Assembly: GCA_018350325.1 (NCBI GenBank)
Contig: JAEVLN010000001.1
Span: 1,291,501 to 1,355,500, forward strand
DNA: 64,000 nt
Origin: Globodera rostochiensis
Taxonomy: Eukaryota; Nematoda; Chromadorea; Rhabditida; Heteroderidae
Reading direction: 5' to 3'
The notes under the pieces were generated by a model. The model saw only the letters and a list, made by a program, of their open reading frames with translations. It made no database searches and was not told where the DNA came from. The translations under genes and the position numbers were made by a program. This document shows, piece after piece, positions 12,104 to 24,793 of this stretch; position 1 is the first letter of the stretch; each line of letters starts with the position of its first letter.

Positions 12104-15100
12104 TTAAATTCCCTCCGGTAGGTTGTTTCTCTTTCGGTATGTCCCACCCACCTGAACGCCAGAAGGCACGCGGTAAAACAGTTGCCCAGCGCCAATGCGT
12201 CGCTTCAGCTCCGTCCGCAATAGTTGACGTTCACGGCTCACATTCATCAACATCGCGCCGTTTTCCAATGCTCGTCGCGACAGGTATGGCAACACGTCCT
12301 CCACCGGCCCATACGGAATGTATTTGTACACACTATAACCGGCTTGGCCAAGTGTGAAGGAGACCTGAAAAATTTAAATGTTTTCGTCTTCAGATAATGA
12401 ACTGCCGAAAAATTGAATGCTATAAGCCTTTTAAAACATAGCTAAACTTAATTAATTTAAAATACGCAACAGCAAAAAGAAAGAATAATTTCCCACAGAA
12501 CACATGCGATATCATCCCGTAGATGCATTGTTAAACAAAAAATAAACAAAACTGATCTATCAAACTGTTGTGTAAAAAACTCCCATCACGCCTATTTTAT
12601 TAATGCATTTTCCAGGAGCAAAGTTTTGTGACAAAACAGCATCAACAAACAACACAGTGCGACCCGAGAGCACCAACTGTTTTATGGACAAACACTGGAG
12701 GGGTTATAGCCTGGGGGGAGAAGTGTGGAGGACTCAGAATTAGAAACAGACTGCAGCAGTGAACCCATATAATAAATAGGTATCCCTAGCCAATCATTCA
12801 TTTCTCAAATTCAACGTCCATCCATCTTTGCCAACAGGCATTGGACCTATCAAATTTATCCCAGTATATCAAAGCTCAATAACCAACTATTTACCGGTAA
12901 CACACCAGTATGCTCCAATTTCTCAAAATATAAAGCATTAGCTTCAGCTCTCGTATTTTATAAATAGGAATTAAAAGGATCGTATAAACTTTATGTAAAT
13001 TATTTTAATACACAATCCTCCACTTAAAGACCCCAAAAATTTCCATATTTAGCCCTTAACAAACACAGCTTATTTGTGTTATGCGCCTTCAATTTGTGAT
13101 CATTGAATAGAAAAGTTTACGAAACAGCGAATAATCACCATTTTTGGAAAAAAAATTTGAGTGGAAAAATAAGTGTGTGTAATTGTCTGAGAAAATAACT
13201 TCCGTTTGTGCGTTTCGAGCACATTAGGGGAAAAACGGTTCTTTATAACGCATTTCAACCAAAACTCATTACCTAAATGCAAATCTGAAAGTTTTTTGGA
13301 TAGATCATCACACACAGACCACAACCCGATGCTCTAGCAGTCTAATAGGGAAGCTATTCAAAACTAAAAACTTACCGAAAGTCGAGACCAAGAATTGACC
13401 CCGCTCGAGACCAAGTCAGAATTTTTGGCATTTTTCGAGAAAGATGCGATTGTCTCGACGAGATAATTCTCATTCGGTTTCCAATACGCACTCTCTTTAT
13501 AACAGTCGTCAACCCTTCAATTTATAAACTCCGCTTGTCACTCACTTCACAATATCGCGTTTCAGGCAAAAAGCGCATGAAATGAGTCGGAGTGACGGGA
13601 TAGTGAATAAAATTGACTTTTTTATTCTATGCGTTGCCACGATAGCATAAATATGAGAGGCATTTTCGACGACATTTTAAGCACGTAATACGAAACAAAT
13701 ACGTATTTTGTTTGAACAAAATGTCGACTTAAATCGCATCGAAAGCTTAAGAATGAGCATGCTTTGTCATGACGCAATTTGACATTGCCCTCCCTTTTGG
13801 TCATACACTTTATTAGGTAGAAAAATCGAAATTTGGACATTAAATATTCCCACTTTGACCAATTCACTCACCGTCCAAAGCGAATAGAATATATTTCTCC
13901 CATTTTGTTATGTCATAGCTGACGCAGTTATGGCCTTTGACGCCAAATTCCCCCCCCCCCCCCTCAAAAAAGTAGGGCCAAGTCAATGTGAAAACAGCAG
14001 CAAACACACCCGAGGCATTATAAAAGACGAAATAGCTCAAAGCTATAAAAGTGCACAATTGCAGTTGAAAATGCACATCTGTTTCATTGCTGTTTACCAA
14101 TCAATCGTTCGTCCATTCTAAATGAACCACTTGATCACTTTTAATCCATTCGATCAGAAGAAACTAAGCATTTTGCAATGAAAGTCAATGCTTTATCACA
14201 GTCAAGCCATCAAATAAACCGGCCAAATCCACATTATATTCTCGATTCCCGATAAATTTTCTACAATACTAAGTAACTTTAAAGTAATTGCAACCAAGTT
14301 AATAACACACCGTCCGTGCGCAATAAAAAAGAATTTGACGACTTTAAAGCACAAATAAATAGGGCTTTGGCTTCAACATGCGGTTTTCCTCCCATTTACT
14401 GATTATCGAGAGTCGTCGCGAAAAACGCGAAGTGGTGTGCCTCCGCTCACCCCCACCCTCACTCACGCGGGATTGTTTTTGTTTATCCCAGGCGTTATCC
14501 TTACCCCCCCCCCCCCCGCTAACCTCTGCTCATTGTCTCAGACAATAAAAAGCGATGAGCGGTGGTAATCCTGGATAAAATGGACCAAAAAATTCCATAA
14601 ATTCCTCTTTCTACAATCATTTCCTATCCAACACTCCCAGTTCTCTCTCCTCCCCTCACTTCCTAAACGCTTCGTGTAAGAGTCAAACATGGCCATAGTC
14701 CTGTTGGAGTGAGTTTTACCGCCCCCCACAGGGAAAGAAAATTCCCCTTTCTTAGCATGCGCTTTAAACAGCAAGATGTAAATTTTTAAACATTTCTGAT
14801 ATAACATTCTTTTTTTGAATGCATCTATTAAATGATTCGCTTTCATTCAACTCTATTCTAAACCATATAAGACATGCGCATTATAGCTGCAATGTGCCTT
14901 GGTCTTTGGCCGAGTGGCCATCCAAAGTGGCATTTTCACAACCACCATTCACAGGGAATAAACGGCTCTGCGCCTCCTCCTGTCACGTAAATGTTGTGCC
15001 AGCTGCCACCACCACTGTTTGGTAATAGGCAGCTGTCAATTAATGCTACCCTCCATCCCCCCCCCTTCTCTTTTTGATTCATTTGGATTAATTTACAAAA

Positions 15101-18100
15101 AATGACCAAACCATCATTTGTATTTCCAACCTAAAAATTTTTTTAATTGAATTTTCAATTTTGCAAAACACAAAAACTATTCATATTTTAGAAGAAAAAA
15201 AGATCTAAAATGCATTATTTGTTGGAAAGTGCAGAAAAGACGGTGGACTGTCGTGGCTCTCAGGTGATCAATGAGCACGAGTACAAACGAGTGCTGAGGC
15301 AACGAAGGTTGATGGCCGTGGCCACATTCGGCACATTTGTGAGTGGGCGCCGCACGACGCATTTACAAAATGCCTAATTTAAAAAAGCAACTTTAATTCA
15401 CATCTTCAAAGTTTGGCATTCTGTTGCTGATCATCGCCATTCTGACACCAAAATGGGCAACTATCGAGTTTGTGAACAAAAGGAACGAACGCGTGAATGT
15501 GCAACTAGGCGTTTGGGGCGAGTATCGGTCCGTGAACACGTCGAATAAAGGCAACGACTAATATTATTTAATGTTCTCTTCGATTAACAAGAATAAATTT
15601 TTTTTAAACAAAAAACCTACTCTATATTTGGATGACTCAAGTGTCAAAGCAAAGCAAATAAGCCTCACTGATTTCAGTCGAGTGGATTTCCCATTTTCCG
15701 GAGCCGGATTCAGACCGGTTCTCACGCTTGGCTGGCGTCTACTTAAAGCGTAAGAGTTTTGGAAATATAAACATCAAGTTTTGCATAGCCATCGCGCCTT
15801 TTCTTGTAAATTAGGTTCGAATTCGACAAACTGACACCTCATTCTAGCGTCTAAAATGGTCCTGACCATTTATAACAGATTACTATCGAGTGCAAGCAGC
15901 ATTTTCCGTCATTGCGCTTGCGATAATGCTGTTCGGCAATGGGATGGCAATTTACACGTTCAGGTGAGGGGGGGGGGGGATTTCAACTGATTTTTCAAAA
16001 ACAAAAAAATTATGCAGCCATCATCGATATATGTTCAAACGGATGGTCGGTCTACTGTTTATGATCATTGGTAAGCTTTTTTACCATCAAAACAGATTAT
16101 AAATTTGTCACTTTCAAACAAACAAACAAAAATGCCCACATTTAATCCCTCCGAAATTTGTGAGCACACCTAATACCCATAACAAATGGTTCCGTATAAT
16201 TTTCGTGAGTTAAGTGGATGAATCGAAGATCGTCTCAAAAAGCCCCCAAAGGGAAAATGCGTGAGAAAATGGAAAGCCAAATGGTGCCTTAAGGGCCAAT
16301 GAATGAAATAAAACAAACCACAGCAAAAATGGAGCATAAATAAGTAAAGGAATCTCGAAAAGAGGCAACGAAAATTTAAGAGGAAGGATGAGAATCAAAT
16401 TACGCCGCAGGCAAATAAATTTTGCGATGAAAAAGGAAAAGAAATGTTACGGATGAAAATTTAAAAAAAACATTTAGCAATGTGCACAATTGTGACCATT
16501 GAAGTATTGATCAACTCAGTGAACGAATGGAATCTCGAGGTCAATACCTTTAAAAAAAGGGAAAAAACAAATATTTTCAGGTTGTCGAGAAATCGCATAT
16601 GCCTGGAAATTGGGACTATTCCTCAGGACAGCGTTATGGATACCCGGTAAAAAAAAAGTGTTTTTAGTAAAAATGGCGTAAATTAAAAGCAAAATCCCAG
16701 GTTTACATGGCGTGGACAGTTGTGGCGCTTTATCTGCTCGGGATGTTTGCATGTGAGGGATCATATTTTTGTTACAAATTTTTTACTTTTGTCAGTTTTC
16801 CACGCTTCGCACAAGCAAAAGGGAAACCGAGCAGCAACGAACGAATTTGAAATTGAAGACAGACCCGTGCACATTGGAAGGCTATAGGGTGAGGTCAAAA
16901 GAACCAAAGAACACTCAGATCGATCAATGATCGGGGGGAAAACAAGACAAAAGCATCACACTAGCATGCACACACATAATATGGAACAATTGCTCAGACA
17001 AACATTTCCACACATTTATAATATACATATATGCCCCCAGGGCTGGCATATAAACAAAAATTGGCATTTATAAAATAAAACACCCAATGGGGCAAGAGGA
17101 ACAAACTCTTGAGGCAAAAATTGCGCATGTCAGGAATTTGCAACGTAAATGTTTTGCAAAAAAAAAATCGAAAGAGTGCAGATTAAAATGCAAATTGTAT
17201 AACATTTTTTAAAATTTAACACACTAATTACATAAAAGAAATTTCTGTTTTTGAAAATAATAAATTTGTCGCTAAAACAATTTATGTAATAAAACCAACC
17301 CAATCGCACATGCCGTAGAGTTGACCGAAACAAATCACGCGCTCGCTGGGCGCAATGCCTCGTTGCCTCATCAGCTCCACCTAAAAAAACAAAATTTACA
17401 AAAACAAACCTTTATAATTTTAAGAAATAATAAATCCAAGTACAAATAATCAAAAAAAAAAAGAAATTACGGCGTATCGAACGCTGTCCACATTGTGCGT
17501 CGCGGCCATAACGGATACTGTGTTCCGTCCCCGTTGTGCCCACTCCCCAACAATGGCGTCCAAGCATTGATGGTAATTCTGTTGAAAATGAAATTTTTCA
17601 AATTTCCACAAAAATTACATCCGAGGTGGCCTGGTGGCTGGGCTGAATTGGATCCTCGTAGCCAATCGCTGCCGCTCGGAGGCGTTCCTACGAACAAATT
17701 ATTTTAAATAAATTGATTTTTAAAAAAGGATGTCCTGTAACCCAAAGAAATAAATGACCAATTCTTGACCTGGTCCATGTACGCGCCCCTGACCAGCTTG
17801 CAGCCAAAATGGAAATTCTCTTGGCGTGCCAACTGCATGTCGATAGTCAGGCTTGCCAACGTGTTGTTCAGGTAGGCTTGGTAGGTGTTCAGGACAAAAC
17901 CGCGCTCATGATTGTACCTGGGAAGAAAAACAAGCAATTCAAAATCGCGGTCACAGTAAAATTCAGTTCCAGAGGCTTAAGCAAATTCTCCCAGTTGGAA
18001 AGGCAACTCCTGCCCCCCTCCAAACATATTCGATTGATTCAGTTCATTTAATGTTGACAACCTTCGCATCAACGCAACAGTGAGTCGTGAGATTGCCAAC

Positions 18101-21088
18101 TGGAAATAGGTCTGCTCTGCATCGACCATCAGTCGAACACCGCGCGAGACGGCGTGGTCCGCAATTTTTGTGAGACGTCCTAAAAGTTATTTTTATAAAT
18201 TTTCTTCATATACTCCACGCGCCCGGGTACAAGCCAATTTTCCAAGCCCCTAACAAACACACCCATCATGTTGCTGAGTTCAAGCGACTCGCGCTCCGTC
18301 AGGTTGTTCAATACCGGTTCCAGTTTACCCGTGTTAATGTTTAGAACCTGAATATGATGAAAGTGTAAGGTAAGGAAAACTTTTGCTTGAAAAATTTGTA
18401 ACATGGTTAATGCTCAAATTGTAGAACAATAAATCCTCCCTTCCTCAAAGGACCCGTTTGCCCTTCGCTTTTCACATTATTTTATGCTTTCAATTTTTTT
18501 TCGTTTATCCATATTTGATATTAAATAAAAAAACCAACTTGAAACACTTTTTGCAATTTGCCCGCCTCAACGTCCAGCAGCCGACCCCAGTCGAAAAAGT
18601 CCACAAAGCCATCCTCGTTGAAATCGGCGTGTTTGAACCATTCCCGAATGGCCTTCTGATCCGATTTGATGCCGAATTCCTGAAAAAAGATGCCAATTCT
18701 TTGGGTAAACTGAAAAGTCATAAAACCAATTTTTCGTTAGATGGTAAAAGGCTGCAAAAAATGAATGAAAGCCAAAAAATCTAATACGGGTTAATCTAAA
18801 AACGACCTGCAGCCGATCGATCAGTTCATCCTCGCAGATCCGACTAAGGCACAAATTCTCCCAACTCGAGCCGGTCAGCACACGAAACAAATTTTCCATT
18901 TGCGCAATTGCTTGCGTCAATCGCATCAACAGACGAGGACGGCCAAGAGCGGTTAACTGAATTTAAACAAAAAAAATTTTAGGCCTTGAGCTTCCATCCC
19001 CTTACTTTGATGGCCGTGAACCCTTGGCCCATCGTGGCGTGCGCGGTAGCGTCAATGCAATTGCAGAAAATCTCAGCATTACGGTCACATTCGCTCTCGC
19101 CACTCTGAACATTGAGGGGAAAAATGAGTAATGAATGGAAAATTACGAAAACAAAATTCTTAGCGGTTAAAAAAGGAGAACTCCACTCTTTGAATAAATA
19201 AAAAAATATATAGCAAATAAAACCATGTTAATGGTTTATTATTTCACAAAAACAACGGCAGCACGCACGCGTGCATACGCACAATTTGACTTTTCTATAC
19301 GCCATGGCATGATCACTCAAAATTCTCGGGCAAGTACCTGTACACGTTTGCGGAACAAACGTGTGCATGCAATGCGTGTTGCGTGCATGCATTTCTGCTA
19401 AAGTTTTTTCGTTGAAGATTGATCCAAAACAAAAATTTGAAAACCCCTCCATAAACGTACATAGAAGTATGTGCGCGCGCTGACGACATGCTCCCGACGA
19501 TCGCCAAACTCCTTGTGCACGCTGAACTGCTTCTGCGTTTGGTCGACGAGATCCGCAACCGACTGATCCCCAAGCGTATCCTCCAGCTGAGCCTCGTGAT
19601 GGGGTAGAACAGAGCTGGCCAAAACGTCCAAAGCCTAGAATAAGACGTTTTCACTTTCGTCCGGTATTGGCACGTACAGGTGGAATTTGTTCGGTTTTGT
19701 CCTCGTCGATTCCTTCTACAGCCTTCTCCTTGGCCTCCTCCTCCGAAATGTCCGCCTCGACACTGAAACTTTTGCATCAAATTAGACAAATTCAAAAAAC
19801 TTAAAATTATTTATTGAATTTGGAATTAAGTTTTTGTTAATTACTCGCCTGTAGTCCAAAATAGATTTTACACCAAAGCGTTGAAGTTCCGCGACCGTTT
19901 CCGACACCTAAAAATAAATTTGTATTATTAAATAAAAATGCACGCATAAAAAAAGCAAAACATTAAAAAATCATTTAAAATCACTTAAAATCAGACACGT
20001 AGACAATTGAAAGGTCAAAGGTATGCACTGCAAATTACAGGCAGCTAAATAGCAATTTAAATAGCGTGGAGGTCCAAGAATTTGAAGAAGTGTTTGAATG
20101 CAACTGTCAAAACTGATTCGAGATCTCGAAGAAGTTCAAAAGGCAGAGGAGATTTTTTTCAAGTGGTTTAAAAGCAAAATTGTCAGAAAGTTATTCAAAG
20201 CCAAAAACAGAGACAAACATTTAAGTTAAAAGACAATTTAAGCTTATGGCTTATTTAACATTTGTCGACAGTGCGCATGGAAGCTCGGGAATTGAAGAAA
20301 CAATTCTCTTACCCCCTAGAAAAAAAATTGTGTAAACATGAGTTATTTTTTGATTATTTATATTTTGCTGGCCTCGTCGATGTTCTCGCCGGCCACAAAA
20401 TGGCCGTAGAAAGTGGAGCGCATCAGCGCGTTGAACAAGCGTTTGCCGAGCAGTACACGCGCTACCCGCATCATTTTCTGGTTGTGCTGCACCATCCAGT
20501 TGACTTGGCAGCACGCAAATACAAGCTGGGCGCGGAGCAGCTCAAAATTCGTTTTGCTCTGCAATAAAAGAAACAATAACCCCAAAAACAAAAAATTCCC
20601 TGCGTTTTGAACTAACGGGTTTAAAAATCTAATAAGGCTATCTAAAAAATTCGGAGTCAGAAATTGGCTTAAACCAGGTATTTCGCCAAACCAACAATTG
20701 TTTATTGTCCAAACCTTGAAGGCCTCCTTGGCATTTTGGAAGGTGAGGTCCAACCGTTGGTAGCACAGCTCCGACTCGGCACGGAGCTGTTCCGGCGACT
20801 TTTTAAGTAGTGCGGAAGGTGGTGGTTGCGAGGCTTCGCCTGCCGACGAAGAGCTCAGCGACTGCTTAGAAACCGAGGCGAACGACTGAAATTTTAAAAT
20901 TTTTTTTGTGAGAATGGAAATAAACTGAGATCAGTGAGAGTTTCTAATTGTTTAACGAAGGTTTTGATTGTTATTATTCTGGAAGACACCTGCTGCTGCT
21001 GTCGCCGTTGATGGTAGTGGCTGGTGTATTGGGGAGCGATGGACGGCGAACGGAGGGAATAGGACCAACGACATAGCAAATTGGCCAT
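12104..21088 (-). CDS. PRODH: mitochondrial proline dehydrogenase
   Basis: FAD-dependent oxidation of L-proline to pyrroline-5-carboxylate at the mitochondrial inner membrane. I read 16 exons with consistent phase, about 679 residues, from [16 protein letters not shown] (21088) to LPEGI and TAA at 12104-12106. The N-terminus is Arg/Ser-rich and lacks acids, as in a transit peptide. Family blocks: [100 protein letters not shown]. The paired arginines of YLSRR bind the proline carboxylate in this family. Near residue 340-400 there is an EF-hand-like loop, [12 protein letters not shown]. At least two introns start with GC (20372, 19848). The last intron (12365-17299) is 4.9 kb and contains another gene on the opposite strand. 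Confidence 0.93.
12365..15209. other. left part of the large PRODH intron, no gene seen
   Basis: Intronic sequence 5' of the nested gene on its strand. It is AT-rich with C tracts near 13950 and 14505. I see no exon-like frame or terminal inverted repeats. The promoter of the nested gene should lie toward its right end. Confidence 0.45.
15210..16887 (+). CDS. Clc-like (claudin-superfamily) four-helix membrane protein nested in a PRODH intron
   Basis: I read nine exons (15210-15338, 15412-15550, 15678-15749, 15879-15963, 16018-16070, 16478-16539, 16581-16646, 16701-16752, 16796-16887) with perfect phase, 249 residues. The protein starts [17 protein letters not shown]. Hydrophobic segments are [50 protein letters not shown] and [17 protein letters not shown]. 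The first extracellular loop contains LGVWGEYR, a claudin/Clc-like signature. The tail ends in a short charged segment, [12 protein letters not shown]. Intron 2 starts with GC (15551). Its role is inferred to be at the cell surface or junctions; the nematode Clc-like family is poorly characterised. It sits antisense inside the last PRODH intron. Confidence 0.85.
16888..17299. other. right end of the large PRODH intron
   Basis: It follows the stop codon of the nested gene and probably holds its 3' UTR. The sequence is AT-rich and no further exon is seen. Confidence 0.45.
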
Positions 21089-21424
21089 GCGATGATAGAC
21101 TAATAAGTGCACTATTTTTTTGCTGATATGATTTAAAAATTTTTTTTTGTATTGAAATTCAAATGCAGAACAAAATAGCGTATGTAGACAAAACGTCCAG
21201 TCGCTTGGAAAACGACAAAAGGTCAGAGGAAAAATGTCCGGTAGGCTAAAATCGGACAAAATCACCTGCCAGCCGCGAAACGAACATGACATGGAATTTG
21301 GAATTTTCTGGACCGGTTTCAATAACCGATTAAAATATTATAAAGGCAGGCTTAAATTATTCTTTTTTGAGGCTATAAAACAAATTCAGCTCTTTGGACC
21401 GTGTCCGATTTGGCTTACCTGACC

Positions 21425-21876
21425 CAGGCCCGTAGCCAGGAATTTTTTTCGGGGGGGGGGGCAGTCGGGAGGAAAAGTCGATTCTTAGGGGTGTGTTTTT
21501 CCCTTTTTATTGCATTTTTGTTAAGCAATTTTTCTCGATTTCTGGGGGTGCATTTTCCGTTTTACTCCATTTTTTGGGCGGCTCGGCGGTGCCGAGAAAA
21601 TTTTGAACTTTTGACTCGATTTGTTAACAGATTTTCAACCAAAATTTAAAAAATCGGCCTTTTTTTTAAGTTTTTTTAGGAATGGGAGGGGTCGGCGGTG
21701 CCGATAGGCGCCGCCGGAGAAAATTTTTGGAATTTTAATGAATCTTGTTAAGAAAATTGGTCAAAAAATTGTAAAAGTGCAAAACAATAGGGTCCCCCCT
21801 ATGGTTTTTTTTTTCTCAAATTTCATTTCGGGGGGGGCATGCCCCCCCTGCCCCCCCCCCCCTGGCTACGGGCCTG
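21425..21876. mobile_element. hAT-type MITE, CGTAGCC family copy 2
   Basis: Terminal inverted repeats caggcccgtagccagg and its complement are flanked by an exact 8-bp duplication acctgacc (21417-21424 and 21877-21884). It contains one full hairpin module (about 21692-21715), a partial one near 21584, and long G and C runs just inside the ends. There is no ORF of transposase type. Confidence 0.9.
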
Positions 21877-22419
21877 ACCTGACCTTTTGTCGTCGTGCCC
21901 AAGATAAACCAGGTGAAACTTTTTTTCCAATAATCCAAGGCGTAATAAAACCTTGGCCAATTAAAAACAATCGACACGTGTCACTGTTAGCCTGTTGCTG
22001 AAAAATTCAAACCAAAAGAGCACATGTCAATGTTAAGCACACAAAGAACTTATGATATAATCTCAATTCTCAATGACTAAATATTTACTTTCGTACACCA
22101 AATAATTTGAGAAATGGAAACGTTGTGTAAATGACTGCTGACGACGACTGAACGAGCAAAAATTCGTTGTGACGAGGCCGACCATTAATTCACTTGCATA
22201 TAAAAAAGCGACAGATAAATGCTCCAAAGGGAAGGAGCTCGAACCTCGCAACAGCAAATGACAAAAAAACAAAATGATGGGTCGTTCAATATTTTACTGA
22301 AAACTTAAACAGACTTTTCGTGATTTTATTCGAATTCGGGTTCGGAATCTGAGGAAAAAAGATTTAGACTCTGTAACGCAGAAACTAATTCAAGCCTCTC
22401 TACCCTTTGCTCGGTATTT

Positions 22420-22680
22420 ACCCAACTCGTTCACTTTTCCAATTTTTTCGTTATAATTTTTTTCAAATCTAACCAAAGCAAGCATTTTGATACCATTCGA
22501 AAGCGTGCAAGAGTAGAAGCTTTCAAACGCAGAAGCTAAGCTATTGGAAAGCCTCAAAAAACTAATGCTCATTTGTCAGAAACGTACGTGTACAAAAGGT
22601 CACCTGTTGGACAAAATGTCACCTAATGATAAATCGGACAAATGGTTGCTTTGAAAAAGTGAACGAGTTGGCCGTGAACG
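22420..22680. repeat. foldback-like stretch
   Basis: The left end reads cccaactcgttcacttttcc; near 22660 the complement gaaaaagtgaacgagttgg occurs. The motif taccattcgaaagc between them resembles taaatcattcgaaagc-like motifs in the foldbacks near 47230 and 50620, suggesting shared ancestry. Boundaries are approximate. Confidence 0.45.
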
Positions 22681-23368
22681 AATCGGTGCCCGTTTCTTTT
22701 GCTCAAACTAAAAAAAAAGATTTGTTATTAAAAAAATGATGGGCAGCTATGTAACTAAAAGAATTTTTTCAATTAGCTAATTAGGTATATGTATTCCCAC
22801 TGAACCATATGTTGCCATTGTTTTGAACATTAAGTTCCTTCCTCAGTGGCCCGCTCTCTATAGCATTATTGGCCAATCTTTAAGCCCAATGTGTAGGTAG
22901 AATGAGTAATGACGTAACCGAAAGCGGGCTTGGAATGAGGCCAACAAAATGGAATGTTTGTTTAGTGCACAAACGGGAAAGCGACAGAAAGGGTCTGCTG
23001 TTCTTGGAAGAAAAAAGAGAAGCTAAATCACAAAAATTCGTATGCATTGGAGGGGATTTGAACCTGAGTCGTCAGTTTGAAAAATAGTGTAAATTTTGGC
23101 GTTTCGCCTAATTTTGTCTACTGCTGTTGCTGCTGGGGTTGACCGATAGTGGGTCCGGTTAGGCAAAATCGGAAATAGCCTCCTGCCAGCTGCAGCTGCG
23201 GAACCTCATAGAATTTGTCTAATAATTTACTAGTATATCGTCGCTGTTTTGTTGCTGTTCCCTTTCCGTTATACGATCTCCTTGTCCTTTCATTTAAATG
23301 TTGAGATTTACCGTTTCCTTAATTTCCTTAATTCTTACAAAATTTTAGAACCATTTGAGTATTATTTA

Positions 23369-24597
23369 ATGGCATTCAAACTTAATCTGAATTTGTTTGT
23401 GTTTGAAAATCGATTGGCTAGCTATGAGGGCAAATGGCGCTACACGGAGGGCTGCACTGCCGAAAAGGTATTTACACGGTCGGACTGCATCCACATTTAT
23501 GAAAATCGAAAATTGGTTGATAATATTGCAAATTGCAATATTTTTTACAAACAGATGGCTTGTGCGGGCTTCTACTGCACAGAGAAGCGTAAGAATTCCG
23601 ACGCGGCCAAATGTTACGTCTGTCAGCATGAAATGCTTTGGGATCCTGAGGATGATCCGTGGTTAGTTGGAAAATTTTGTGTAGCTGGTGGAGGGGATTT
23701 TTTTGCTTATTTCGATTTTTTTTACAACTCTTTTTTTTTTTGCATTTTATACTAATTGTGGTCTCATTTAGGGAGGAACATAAGAAGCACCGGCCGGACT
23801 GTCTTTTGGTGAAGATTGGAAAGCAAAATGAGGCCGAATTCACTGTGCGCGAAGTACTCCTCTTGATGGCACATGTGCAAAGCACCAAAAAAGTCTCATT
23901 TTGTTTGCACGGCGTGAGGGTGTAGATGTTAGTGCCCGACCGGGATCTCAGGGTTTTTAGGCTACCAGGACAACTAACTTGGTCCCGCTCGGGCTTTTTG
24001 TAATTCCGGTCATCGAACAATCAGTCTTCGGGATTGTTTTTTTATTATTATGAATTTGAAATTTGTAGACGTCATTTTGCTAAATTTATTCAATTTTAGC
24101 GAAAGCAAAAAGATCGCGATGATTAGGGGGGGGGGGGCGGTATTTTGTCCGGGGGACTATTTTTGTTTTATTTTGAAGAAAAAAATTTTCAACCCGAAGC
24201 CGAAATCGGCTTTTTTTTTCTCGACCTTCCTGGTCTGGTTATACCCATTTCGAAAATTTCTTTATTTCTGCCGAAAATTAACAAAACTGATTTTTAGACG
24301 AAATCCGAGCTCAAAAATATTAACTACTTTTGTTTTGAATTTGTTGTCAGACCGGGGGTTTGTGTTTATTGACCCGGTTAACCCGGGCCCGGGTTTTTAA
24401 TGGAAGCCCGTTTGCGTCACTTTCGGTCTCGTATCATTCCGCTTTTTTGATTTTGCTGGACACTAGAGTAGGTGTGTTGAGCCTCTCATTGACCACTGGC
24501 TTTTCAGTACGTTTGGGCGGATGAATCTGTGAACAATTTGAGCGCGTTGATGACTCAGTTGGTGCTGGACACGGATAAGATGATCGATTTTAATTGA
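23369..24597 (+). CDS. bir-1: survivin-type BIR-domain protein
   Basis: Single-BIR proteins of this size are chromosomal passenger subunits acting with Aurora B in chromosome segregation and cytokinesis. Exons 23369-23467, 23555-23661, 23772-23853 and 24508-24597 join in phase to 125 residues. The BIR begins NRLASYEGKW and CTAEKMACAGFYC. Zinc ligands are in CYVCQHEMLWDPEDDPWEEH and HRPDC, giving the C-x2-C-x16-H-x6-C spacing. After the BIR comes FTVREYVWADESVNNL and a short tail ending LDTDKMIDFN, so there is no RING or caspase-binding region. The last intron (23854-24507) holds a G tract and repeat-like sequence. Prefoldin 4 begins only 196 bases downstream on the same strand, which is operon-like spacing for a nematode. 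Confidence 0.9.
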
Positions 24598-24793
24598 GCT
24601 TACACTTCGTTAACTTTTTCTGCATTTACTTGAAGCGATAAACAAAAAGAATTATAAAAATTGGCATTTGTACTAGTATAATCAAAGCGCATATTCCGTT
24701 TTAAGGCGTTTTAAACCGCTTTCTTTGGCAATCCTCTTTTTTGAATTTCTTTTTTTATTTCTATAATTCTTGCAAAGTCCTAAATTTTATAAA

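Larger units (their letters stand above)
21089..23368. other. intergenic region between PRODH and the BIR gene
   Basis: A divergent promoter region for PRODH (-) and the BIR gene (+). It contains a complete MITE (21425-21876) and a foldback-like stretch (about 22420-22680). An ORF at 22902-23087 resembles no family I know. The leader of the BIR gene probably lies near 23340, where ttttag precedes the ATG. Confidence 0.5.

Noticed and set aside
14538..14846. 102-residue minus-strand ORF in the large PRODH intron
   Set aside because: No conserved motif, no splice context and lies in low-complexity intron sequence.
22902..23087. Possible short gene upstream of the BIR gene
   Set aside because: Single 61-residue frame with no splice partners or family resemblance.
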